This document shows positions 34,938 to 43,096 of a stretch of DNA of 64,000 nucleotides, piece by piece. The DNA is from Parapedobacter sp035556095 (GTDB taxonomy: Bacteria > Bacteroidota > Bacteroidia > Sphingobacteriales > Sphingobacteriaceae). Location of the stretch: the NCBI RefSeq assembly GCF_035556095.1, contig NZ_DATMFT010000021.1, positions 248,001 to 312,000 of the forward strand, in the 5' to 3' direction. The translations under genes were made by a program, and so were the position numbers. The notes beneath the pieces were generated by a model that worked only from the letters and a program-made list of their open reading frames with translations, was not told where the DNA came from and searched no databases. The number at the start of each line of letters is the position of its first letter. Within the stretch, counting starts at the first letter, position 1.

Positions 34938-36410
34938 ATGAAGAAAGACAATATGATAGCGAAGGAAGTGGAGCAAGCCCGCTTATATCAAAATAGACGG
35001 CAGTTTCTCGCACGTCTAAGCGTAGGTATAGGAAGTGCGGCATTGGGTTCGTTGCTGATTCCGGATCTTTTTTCAGGAAGCAGTACAGGTGGCGAACGTC
35101 TAGCATCGATGCTCCCCCATTTTGCACCCAAGGCGAAACGGGTAATTTATTTGTTCCAAAGCGGCGGTGTTTCTCAATTGGAGACGTTCGATCCGAAGCC
35201 GAAGCTGCGGGAGATGATGGGGCAGGATTTGCCGGAGTCAGTTCGTGGCGGTCAACGACTTACGGGTATGACGGCAGGCCAAGCGACTTTTCCACTAGTG
35301 GGTTCATACTATGATTTTGCCCAATACGGCAAAAGCGGTGCTTGGGTGAGCAATGTATTTCCCCACATGGCCGGGGTGGTGGACGATCTCTGCATCATTC
35401 GGTCGCTACATACCGATGCCATCAACCACGACCCGGCCATCACGTTTTTCCAAACGGGGGCACAGCAGGGTAACCGTCCCAGTATGGGCGCTTGGTTAAG
35501 CTACGGGCTGGGCAGCGAAAACCAGAACTTACCGGCTTTTTGCGTGCTGGTGTCAAAAGGGCGGGGTAACGGTCAGGGTGTCTATGCAAAACTATGGACC
35601 AATGGATTCCTCGACTCCGTGCATCAGGGGGTGCAGTTCATGGGTGGTCCGGATCCGGTGTTATACCTGAGCGACCCTGCCGGCACAGATCGCATGAGCC
35701 GTAGGGCACTCTTTGATAAACTGGCAGAATTGAATAGCATCCAATTTGATGCGTTTGGCGACCCGGAGATTACCGCAAAAGTGCAGCAGTATGAAATGGC
35801 TTACCGGATGCAGACGTCAGTGCCTGAGGTGACAGACCTCTCGGGTGAGCCGGATCATATTATCAAGTTGTATGGTCCTGATTGTTTGGTGCCCGGTACT
35901 TACGCTGCGAACTGTTTATTGGCGCGAAAACTTTCCGAAAACGGTGTGCGCTTCGTGCAGCTGTACCATCAGGGGTGGGATCAGCACGATAGTCTGCCCG
36001 GCCAGATGGCTATGCAAGCTAAGGATGTCGACCAAGCGTCGGCAGCATTGGTGACCGATTTGAAGCAGCGTGGTTTGCTTGATGAGACGCTGGTTATTTG
36101 GGGAGGTGAATTCGGACGGACAAACTACTGCCAGGGTGCCTTGGCCCATAACAACTATGGTCGGGACCATCATCCGCGTTGTTTTAGCGTGTGGATGGCC
36201 GGAGGGGGTATCAAGCCGGGTATCGTTTATGGGGAAACGGACGAATTTGGGTATAACATTGTTAAAGACCCAGTGCATGTGCACGATTTCCATGCTACCA
36301 TCCTCCATCAATTGGGTTTGGACCATGAGAAGCTTACTTATCGGCATTTAGGTAGGCGTTATCGGCTAACAGACGTGGCGGGGACTGTCGTAAAGGATAT
36401 ATTGGTATAA
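34938..36410 (+). CDS. DUF1501 protein (sulfatase-like, Tat-exported)
   Basis: 490 aa. A twin-arginine-type leader (NRRQFLARLSVGIGSAALG, about residues 19-37) precedes an alkaline-phosphatase/sulfatase-like DUF1501 domain: RVIYLFQSGGVSQLETFDPKP, HMAGVVDDLCIIRSLHTDAINHDPAITFFQTG, and the C-terminal TLVIWGGEFGRTNYCQG with NNYGRDHHPRCFSVWMAGGG. DUF1501 partners of PSD1 proteins are abundant in Planctomycetes. It sits 86 nt after the PSD1 gene and 9 nt before the membrane cytochrome gene. Confidence 0.9.
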   Translation: MKKDNMIAKEVEQARLYQNRRQFLARLSVGIGSAALGSLLIPDLFSGSSTGGERLASMLPHFAPKAKRVIYLFQSGGVSQLETFDPKPKLREMMGQDLPESVRGGQRLTGMTAGQATFPLVGSYYDFAQYGKSGAWVSNVFPHMAGVVDDLCIIRSLHTDAINHDPAITFFQTGAQQGNRPSMGAWLSYGLGSENQNLPAFCVLVSKGRGNGQGVYAKLWTNGFLDSVHQGVQFMGGPDPVLYLSDPAGTDRMSRRALFDKLAELNSIQFDAFGDPEITAKVQQYEMAYRMQTSVPEVTDLSGEPDHIIKLYGPDCLVPGTYAANCLLARKLSENGVRFVQLYHQGWDQHDSLPGQMAMQAKDVDQASAALVTDLKQRGLLDETLVIWGGEFGRTNYCQGALAHNNYGRDHHPRCFSVWMAGGGIKPGIVYGETDEFGYNIVKDPVHVHDFHATILHQLGLDHEKLTYRHLGRRYRLTDVAGTVVKDILV

Positions 36411-36419
36411 GGATAGGAG

Positions 36420-38570
36420 ATGAAGATTATCCATTCCCTGCTGGTTAACCTGCTGATTGGCCTTGTTGTATTTATCTTGTTTTTTTTGGTTTTTGAGCAC
36501 ACCATCGTTATACCGCCGGTGTTGCAGGTACTTGGACGAGCTCATCCGCTGTTGCTGCATTTTCCGATTGTATTGCTGGTGCTTGCCTGGTTGCTGGCGT
36601 GTTTCGGTAATCGGTTTTCATTACCACCCCGCTCCGCCGCGCAGATGGTATATGCCCTCCTTTTTACCAGTGCGTGGACTGCTGCCATTACGGTGGTGGC
36701 AGGTTTGGTGCTTGCACAAGAAGGTGGGTATGAAGGCAGTGGTTTCCAATGGCATAAATGGATGGGCGTGGCCCTGTGTTTTTTCTCCGTTCTATTGTTA
36801 ATCTATCACCGTCGTGCGATTGGCGTAACCGGTCGCTATGATGTTGTTTTTCGAGCGGGATTGAGTGTTTCGCTGATTGTCTTGGTGGTGGCCGGGCATT
36901 TCGGGGCCGCGTTGACTCACGGCGATGATTATCTTTTCGAACCGTTGCGCAGCAGTCAACAGAAGACGTTGGATGTCGCCACGGCGGTTGTATACCCCGA
37001 TTTGGTTTACCCCATATTGGAGGCGAAGTGTTTGAATTGCCACAGTAGCAGCAAAGCAAAAGGAGGACTTGTGCTGGCCGACACCGCTTCTTTGCTGGAG
37101 GGGGGCGAAAGTGGCCCAGCATTGGTTAAAGGCTCAGTGGCAGAAAGTCTAATTATCGAGCGGCTATTGCTTGATTTGGACCACGAACATCGGATGCCGC
37201 CGAAAGGCAAGCCTCAATTGACCTCCGAAGAATTAGCCTTAATCAATGCATGGGTGGCCTCGGGGGCAGACTTCAATATGCCGTTGGCAGCATTGCCGGT
37301 CGATGACACGATCCGCCAGTTGGCAACGGCACTTTATCCAGTTGCGGAAGACACCTATGATTTCCCGGCCGCCGATGCCGATATTGTCAAATCGCTAAAT
37401 ACGCCATACCGTGTGATCCGGCCACTTGCCCAAACATCTCCGGCATTGTCGGTGAGTTTTTTCGGCAAAACATTCTATACAACGCAATCACTTCAGGAGT
37501 TGACGCAGATTGACCGGCAGGTCGTTTCCCTGAAACTGAGCGGCATGCCGTTGGTCGCCGACGACCGGGATGTGCTGGGACGCTTTTCCAACTTACGGGA
37601 ATTGGCATTAAATGATACGCCGGTGGACGATACGTGGTGCGGCATGTTGGCCAAGCTCCCAAAATTGCATACACTCAGTGTGAGCAGTACGTCGTTAACG
37701 GAAGCTGGCTTAGCCACCTTATTGTCCGCACCCGCGTTGAGGACAGTATATGTGTGGAATACGGGTATCGAGGCGGCGGCGGTAGAAAGACTTCGTCAGG
37801 AGCATGGGCATATACGTATCGAACAGGGCTACCTTGACGATGGACAAACGGTGTTGCCGTTGAATGACCCTATAATCACACCCGCAACGAAGTTTTTCCA
37901 GGATAGCCTGTGGGTGACGTTGCGCCACCCGGTACCCGGTACAACGCTGCGTTATACAATCGACGGAAGTGAGCCTGACAGCGTGATTGCTCCAGTTTAT
38001 CGTGAGCCGTTTTTAATAACTGATGTGACTTCCATTCGGGTGAAGGGCTATAAGCCGGGCTGGATATCGAGCAGGGAAGCTGCCCTAACCTTCCACCGCA
38101 CTAGCCGTGTGCCCGATTTGGTGGAATTGTTGACGGCTCCGAACCCCCAGTATAGCGCCAGGCGTGCCCATACGCTATATGATCTCGAAAGCGGAGGAAA
38201 CAACCATGCCGACGGAAAATGGCTAGGGTTTTATGGTGAACCCGTCGGTGCGGTGTTGTCTTTCGACACGGCCATCGACATTCGCACCGTAAGTATCAGC
38301 GTAAAACAGGATTATAATAGCCATATCTATCCACCGAAACAGATTGATCTGTGGGGTGGAATAGACTCGGCACATGCGCAGTTGCTCGCCGAATTCCGAC
38401 CGGACCTTCCGGCCGCTGCTGCGCCGACGCAAGTGGTGGAAGTCCCGGTCGTTGGAGATAACATCCGCTATTTACGCGTAGAGGCCAAACCGTATGTGCC
38501 CATACCCGAAGGCTATCCGGCTACGGGTAATCCGGCGTGGATTTTCGTCGATGAAATCATGGTTCGATAA
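36420..38570 (+). CDS. Membrane cytochrome / LRR / chitobiase-C-like protein
   Basis: 716 aa with an uncommon order of parts. Residues 1-180 contain five membrane helices of the DUF2231 type (LGRAHPLLLHFPIVLLVLAWLL). A PSCyt1 cytochrome domain follows with CLNCH at 204-208 and RMPPKGKPQLTSEELALINAW. Residues about 355-460 form a few leucine-rich repeats (LRELALNDTPVDD, LHTLSVSSTSLTEAGLATLL). About 495-565 is a chitobiase/hexosaminidase C-terminal-like domain (GTTLRYTIDGSEPDS), then a discoidin-like carbohydrate-binding end (KQIDLWGGIDSAHAQ). It probably anchors the cytochromes in the inner membrane and binds glycans outside. Confidence 0.85.
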   Translation: MKIIHSLLVNLLIGLVVFILFFLVFEHTIVIPPVLQVLGRAHPLLLHFPIVLLVLAWLLACFGNRFSLPPRSAAQMVYALLFTSAWTAAITVVAGLVLAQEGGYEGSGFQWHKWMGVALCFFSVLLLIYHRRAIGVTGRYDVVFRAGLSVSLIVLVVAGHFGAALTHGDDYLFEPLRSSQQKTLDVATAVVYPDLVYPILEAKCLNCHSSSKAKGGLVLADTASLLEGGESGPALVKGSVAESLIIERLLLDLDHEHRMPPKGKPQLTSEELALINAWVASGADFNMPLAALPVDDTIRQLATALYPVAEDTYDFPAADADIVKSLNTPYRVIRPLAQTSPALSVSFFGKTFYTTQSLQELTQIDRQVVSLKLSGMPLVADDRDVLGRFSNLRELALNDTPVDDTWCGMLAKLPKLHTLSVSSTSLTEAGLATLLSAPALRTVYVWNTGIEAAAVERLRQEHGHIRIEQGYLDDGQTVLPLNDPIITPATKFFQDSLWVTLRHPVPGTTLRYTIDGSEPDSVIAPVYREPFLITDVTSIRVKGYKPGWISSREAALTFHRTSRVPDLVELLTAPNPQYSARRAHTLYDLESGGNNHADGKWLGFYGEPVGAVLSFDTAIDIRTVSISVKQDYNSHIYPPKQIDLWGGIDSAHAQLLAEFRPDLPAAAAPTQVVEVPVVGDNIRYLRVEAKPYVPIPEGYPATGNPAWIFVDEIMVR

Positions 38571-38697
38571 AATTGAGTCGGCAAAGCCAAAAACCAAGTA
38601 CACCGTTTGAAAAGCCTCAAAATGCAGCTTTTTGGTGCGTTTTTGATTCGCTTCACAAAGTTTTGTGAGGTCTGGAGTATTTTAGGGGTGGCTTTCG

Positions 38698-39723
38698 TTA
38701 CCTTTGTTTCTGACTGGAGAAGACCTGTAATTCACAAGGCGTTTTAACAAGTTGGGGCAGGTATGCCGCTTGTGGGTGATTAACCAGATCCAGTAATAAT
38801 GAACCGGCTTTTTGTCCGATTTCATAAGGTTGTTCTTTGAGTGAAGCAAGGGGGGGCCGTTCGAGGTATTGGATAACTGGATTGGCTCCGTAACCAATCA
38901 GTTCGATAAAATCGGCCTGCGCAGGGAAATCCCGGCGCAGGCAGTTCAGCGCATCGAGCATCACCTGATCTTTGAACGCAAGGATCGCAGTAGGAGGCTT
39001 GTCTAACTGCATCAATCGGCGCGTGGCCTGTATGTTGTTTTCTTGGGTAAAGTCGCTTTCCTGGACGAGTGATTTATCGAACGGAATGTGATGTTGAATC
39101 AGGCCATCCCGGAACCCCAAAAAGCGATCCCGACTGGTGGTCCAATATGAGGATGCATTGATGAAGCCAATTCTCCGGTGGCCCCTTGACACAAAGTAAG
39201 CGATGGCATCGATAGCGCCTGTATAGACATCGCTGCATACACAATGGTGTTCTTCGTTGATGGGCTTGCGCATGAAATATACGATGGGCGTACCCGAGTT
39301 GACGAATTCGTTGATGTGGGTGGTGTCAACGGTTTCGCGGGAAATGGCGATAATCAGGCCATCCACGCGATTGCTCTGCATCGTAACGAGGAGTTCCTTT
39401 TCCCGGTGGATGCTTTCGTGGCTTTGGCCGATAAGCACATTGTAGCCATGATCGTATGCAAATTTTTCAAATCCTTCCACGGCAGCTACGTAGAAGTGGT
39501 CGAGCATGCTCGGAATGAGGATACCCAGTGTGAACGATTTCTGCTGTTTGAAACGTATAGCAGTCTGATTGGGAACAAAGTGTAGTTGCTTCGCGAGCTT
39601 TTTAACGCGCTCTTTGGTGATAACGCCGATATTGGGGTGATCCCGCAACGCCTTAGACACGGTAGATGGCGAAAGATTCAATGCCAATGCAATGTCTTTT
39701 ATTGTAGCGCGTTTGTGGTCCAT
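38698..39723 (-). CDS. LacI family transcriptional regulator
   Basis: 341 aa. An N-terminal LacI HTH with hinge helix (TIKDIALALNLSPSTVSKALRDHP, residues about 6-29) and a periplasmic-binding-like sugar domain (FTLGILIPSMLDHFYVAAVEGFEKFAYDHGYNVLIG, HRRIGFINASSYWTTSRDRFLGF, PTAILAFKDQVMLDALN). ATG at 39721-39723 gives the normal start; the longer frame to 39822 is rejected. Divergent from the TIM-barrel gene with 80 nt between, so it probably controls that gene and perhaps the cytochrome cluster; the inducing sugar is unknown. The 38571-38697 gap holds only a short TCACAAA/TTTGTGA palindrome. Confidence 0.9.
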   Translation of the reverse strand: MDHKRATIKDIALALNLSPSTVSKALRDHPNIGVITKERVKKLAKQLHFVPNQTAIRFKQQKSFTLGILIPSMLDHFYVAAVEGFEKFAYDHGYNVLIGQSHESIHREKELLVTMQSNRVDGLIIAISRETVDTTHINEFVNSGTPIVYFMRKPINEEHHCVCSDVYTGAIDAIAYFVSRGHRRIGFINASSYWTTSRDRFLGFRDGLIQHHIPFDKSLVQESDFTQENNIQATRRLMQLDKPPTAILAFKDQVMLDALNCLRRDFPAQADFIELIGYGANPVIQYLERPPLASLKEQPYEIGQKAGSLLLDLVNHPQAAYLPQLVKTPCELQVFSSQKQR

Positions 39724-39803
39724 TGGGCTAATATAGTTAAAAAGCTGGAGTAAGGTAATACTGGAATGATTAGCAAATAACGTATAATCTTTATATTCAA
39801 ATA

Positions 39804-40655
39804 ATGGAAACGAGAAGAGCATTTATTCAAAAAGGCCTTTTAGGTATGTCTGCGGCCACGGTGATGGGTACATCCGTAGCTCAGGCGTTTTCCGGTAGCC
39901 CGAGACCTGCCATTGCAGAAGATCGGTTTGCATTGGGAATCGCCGGTTTTAGTTTTGCGCATTTTAACATCGACGAGTCATTAGCGATGATGAAGCGTAT
40001 GGACGTACATTTTTTATGTATCAAAGATTTCCATCTTCCGCTCGCCAGTACCGATGCCGAAATCGCTGCCTTTCATGAAAAGTTGGCGGCCTCCGGTGTA
40101 ACCGGTTATGCGGTGGGACCACTGTATATGACCAAATCCAAAGCCGAGATCGACAATGCCTTTGCGTATGCAAAGCGAGTTGGCGTGAAATTGATTGTCG
40201 GGATTCCGAACAAAGAAAATTTAGCGTACATTGCTGATAAAACAGCTGAGTATGACATCCGGTATGCCATACATAACCACGGTCCAGAAGATAAATTATA
40301 TCCCAACGCCACGAGCATTTTCGAATTGGTAAAGGATTTGGACCCGCGCATGGGACTATGTTTCGATATGGGGCACAATATGCGAGACGGCCAAGACCCT
40401 GTTCGTGATATAAAACGGTACCATAAACGGATATTCGATATCCACTTAAAAAATGTAACGGCGGCCGATAAAGATGGTAAGACATGTGAATTAGGTAGGG
40501 GTGTGATTGACATTCCAGCATTCATCAAGGCTTTGCGTAAGGTAGGCTACGATGGAAAATGTAGCCTCGAATTCGAGAAAGACATGAAAGACCCACTGGC
40601 GGGGCTCGCGGAAAGCGTCGGTTATTTCAAAGGCGTATCGGACGCTTCTTCATAG
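39804..40655 (+). CDS. Exported sugar phosphate isomerase/epimerase-like TIM barrel
   Basis: 283 aa. A Tat-type leader (ETRRAFIQKGLLGMSAAT, cleavage near AQA-FSG at about residue 32) precedes a xylose-isomerase-like TIM barrel with metal-ligand type motifs YAIHNHGPEDK, GLCFDMGHN, IFDIHLKNV and CSLEFEKD. Such exported members act on sugars or sugar acids outside the cytoplasm; the actual reaction is not known. Next to an exported Gfo/Idh/MocA protein, a common pair in Bacteroidota. Confidence 0.87.
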   Translation: METRRAFIQKGLLGMSAATVMGTSVAQAFSGSPRPAIAEDRFALGIAGFSFAHFNIDESLAMMKRMDVHFLCIKDFHLPLASTDAEIAAFHEKLAASGVTGYAVGPLYMTKSKAEIDNAFAYAKRVGVKLIVGIPNKENLAYIADKTAEYDIRYAIHNHGPEDKLYPNATSIFELVKDLDPRMGLCFDMGHNMRDGQDPVRDIKRYHKRIFDIHLKNVTAADKDGKTCELGRGVIDIPAFIKALRKVGYDGKCSLEFEKDMKDPLAGLAESVGYFKGVSDASS

Positions 40656-40782
40656 CGGTAAGTATCGTTCGCGATGAACCCGATAGGATAAAAAAATAAA
40701 ATGTTGCTTTTGCGTTCATTGGCCCTTCGGGGTGTAATCGCCAAAGGCTCCATCTGACCATTGAAGATTAAATTATAAACAG

Positions 40783-42207
40783 ATGAATAAATATGAATAT
40801 TCGAGGAGAGCATTCCTCAAGCAGGCTATGCTAGCCTCTGCTGCTGCGGCTGTTACGCCCAGTATACTGTCAGCTATGCCGAAATTGGCCGGTCCAAACG
40901 AGCGTGTTAACTTAGCATGTATCGGTATTGGCAATCGGGGCGCACAGATCATTGGCGATTTATACGCGACCGGGTTAGCCAATATCGTTGCACTTTGTGA
41001 CGTGGATATGGGGGCACCGCATACGGTTAAAATATTGGAGCAATTCCCCGATGTGCCGCGCTTCCAAGATTTTCGGCAAATGTTCGATAAGATGGGCAAC
41101 GAAATCGACGCCGTATCTATCGGCGTGCCCGACCATTCGCATTTTCCCATCACCATGCATGCCATGGGGCTCGGTAAGCACGTGTATGTGGAAAAACCGC
41201 TTGCCCGCACATTCCAGGAGTGTGAGCTGCTGATGCAAGCAGCACGCAAGTATAAGAACGTGGTTACACAGATGGGAAACCAAGGGCATTCGGAGGCAAA
41301 CTACTTTCAGTTCAAGGCATGGGTGGATGCCGGTATTATTAAGGACGTGACCGCTATTACGGCTCATATGAACTCTCCACGCCGTTGGCATGGATGGGAT
41401 CCTAATATCAAATCGTTCCCACCCGCAGAGCCGATACCGGATTCGCTAGACTGGGATCTTTGGCACATGGCCATTGCTGAGCAACACAACTATAACCATG
41501 ATTACATCAATGGGCAGTGGCGTTGCTGGTATGATTTCGGTATGGGGGCACTGGGCGATTGGGGAGCGCATATCATCGATACGGCCCATGAATTCCTTGA
41601 TCTAGGACTGCCTTATGAGGTAGAATGCACGAAAGCCACCGGGCATAACGACTTTTTCTTCCCCATGTCATCCACCATCGTATTCCGGTTTCCGAAACGC
41701 AAGCGAATGCCAGCGCTCGATATCACGTGGTACGATGGGCTCGACAACCTGCCTCCTATCCCGGAAGGGTACGGCGTATCGGGATTAGACCCCAATATTC
41801 CGCCGCCAAGTACGGGCGATATTGAACCTGTGAAGTTGAATCCGGGTAAAATCATTTACGGCAAGGATCTTACATTCAAGGGCGGATCTCACGGCAGCAC
41901 ACTCTCCATCATACCCGAAGAGAAGGCATTGGATATGGCATCGCGCCTACCCGAAGTGCCGGTGAGCCCATCCAACCACTTTGCCAATTTCCTGAAAGCA
42001 TGTAAAGGAGAGGAAAAGACGCGGTCACGATTTGAGATTTCAGCGCCATTGAGCCAAGTATTCTCGTTAGGTGTCATGTCTCAGAGACTCCACACGAAAT
42101 TGGAATTTGATCGGAAGAAAAAAATAATTACGAACAATAAAATAGCGAATGAACTTCTGGTAGGTCCACCGCCGCGTAAGGGCTGGGAACAATACTATAA
42201 AGTGTAA
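40783..42207 (+). CDS. Exported Gfo/Idh/MocA family oxidoreductase
   Basis: 474 aa. A Tat leader (SRRAFLKQAMLASAAAA, about residues 7-30) is followed by a Rossmann domain (ACIGIGNRGAQIIGDL, residues 45-60; VALCDVD; HVYVEKPLARTFQECE with the conserved EKP) and the C-terminal substrate domain (WRCWYDFGMGALGDWGAHIIDTA). This is the secreted Bacteroidota type that probably carries bound NAD(P), as in glucose-fructose oxidoreductase; the substrate is unknown. It ends shortly before a terminator-like hairpin. Confidence 0.88.
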   Translation: MNKYEYSRRAFLKQAMLASAAAAVTPSILSAMPKLAGPNERVNLACIGIGNRGAQIIGDLYATGLANIVALCDVDMGAPHTVKILEQFPDVPRFQDFRQMFDKMGNEIDAVSIGVPDHSHFPITMHAMGLGKHVYVEKPLARTFQECELLMQAARKYKNVVTQMGNQGHSEANYFQFKAWVDAGIIKDVTAITAHMNSPRRWHGWDPNIKSFPPAEPIPDSLDWDLWHMAIAEQHNYNHDYINGQWRCWYDFGMGALGDWGAHIIDTAHEFLDLGLPYEVECTKATGHNDFFFPMSSTIVFRFPKRKRMPALDITWYDGLDNLPPIPEGYGVSGLDPNIPPPSTGDIEPVKLNPGKIIYGKDLTFKGGSHGSTLSIIPEEKALDMASRLPEVPVSPSNHFANFLKACKGEEKTRSRFEISAPLSQVFSLGVMSQRLHTKLEFDRKKKIITNNKIANELLVGPPPRKGWEQYYKV

Positions 42208-42229
42208 CAGTTAATAATTGACAGTTGAT

Positions 42230-42283
42230 AATTGATGGTTGGGAACTGTTTACGCTGTAATCGGTTTTCAACTATCAATTTTT
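42230..42283 (+). terminator. AT-rich hairpin after the Gfo/Idh/MocA gene
   Basis: AATTGATGGTT (42230-42240) pairs with AACTATCAATT (42270-42280) over 11 bp with one G-U, followed by a T run. It shares the TTGATAATTGA core with the 60954-61011 inverted repeat; a second copy TTAATAATTGACAG lies at 42211-42224. Confidence 0.4.
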
Positions 42284-42301
42284 CATTGTATATTCACCTC
42301 C

Positions 42302-43096
42302 ATGATTGGAAGGTGCTTATTACTCCTCCTGATCTCCTATGAAAGCTTCGCCCAAACCTATGTCGGTCCAAGCCATCAAGCCATGGGTCAAACGGGCACT
42401 GCCCTTGAGGGGATTTATAGCATAACGGCGAATCCGGCAGGGTTGGCCGGATTGGAGCGTGTTGCCATGAGCGTTGGCTATCAATACCATTTTTTTGCAA
42501 CCGATATTACTACGCAAGCCGCCTTATTGGGTATTCCAACTAGATTGGGTACCTGGGGGCTGGTGGCACGCCGGTTCGGGATGGATGGGGCGTATCACGA
42601 CACCAAAATAGGGTTCGCCTTTGCCAGACGGCTCGGCCCTCGGTTATCAGCGGGAATGTCGGCGAGTTACCATCAACTTTATATCCCAAACTATTTAAGT
42701 GTCTATTCTTTCGTTGCCGATATCGGGGCTCAATACCATTTCGATCAAGGAGGAACCATCGGCATTCAATATACAAATGTAGGCAATGCCGACTATGGTG
42801 CCACGGTTTATGGCACTATCCCATCATTCGTTAAGGTCGGTTTCAGTTACCCGCTGGCGATGGTTACCCTCGCCGCCGATCTGGCCTATCGGTTTGAAAA
42901 CAGCGTGAGTGGCCACCTCGGTATTGCGTATCGGATAGGCGATGTTTTGTGTTTGCGGGGCGGGTTATCGGTTAATCCCTTACTGCAACACGCGGGTTTC
43001 GGCTTCCGTTGGCAGCAGTTTGTATTTGACGCAGCGGCGACATTCCATCCGCACTTGGGGATGTCGCCACAAATCGGTGTGGGATATGCGTTTTAG
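42302..43096 (+). CDS. PorQ/PorV-like outer-membrane beta-barrel protein
   Basis: 264 aa after choosing ATG 42302, which opens a normal signal peptide (MIGRCLLLLLISYESFAQ, cut near SFA-QT). The sequence is rich in alternating hydrophobic and glycine/tyrosine strands and begins with the GTALEGIYSITANPAGLAGLERV motif seen in PorQ/PorV- and FadL-like proteins. Such proteins serve as outer-membrane shuttles of the type IX secretion system or as small pores. No other T9SS gene is nearby. It overlaps the next gene by 11 nt. Confidence 0.75.
   Translation: MIGRCLLLLLISYESFAQTYVGPSHQAMGQTGTALEGIYSITANPAGLAGLERVAMSVGYQYHFFATDITTQAALLGIPTRLGTWGLVARRFGMDGAYHDTKIGFAFARRLGPRLSAGMSASYHQLYIPNYLSVYSFVADIGAQYHFDQGGTIGIQYTNVGNADYGATVYGTIPSFVKVGFSYPLAMVTLAADLAYRFENSVSGHLGIAYRIGDVLCLRGGLSVNPLLQHAGFGFRWQQFVFDAAATFHPHLGMSPQIGVGYAF

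Noticed and set aside
38653..38668. TCACAAA/TTTGTGA palindrome between convergent genes as a terminator
   Set aside because: Only a 2-nt loop and no T run on either strand.
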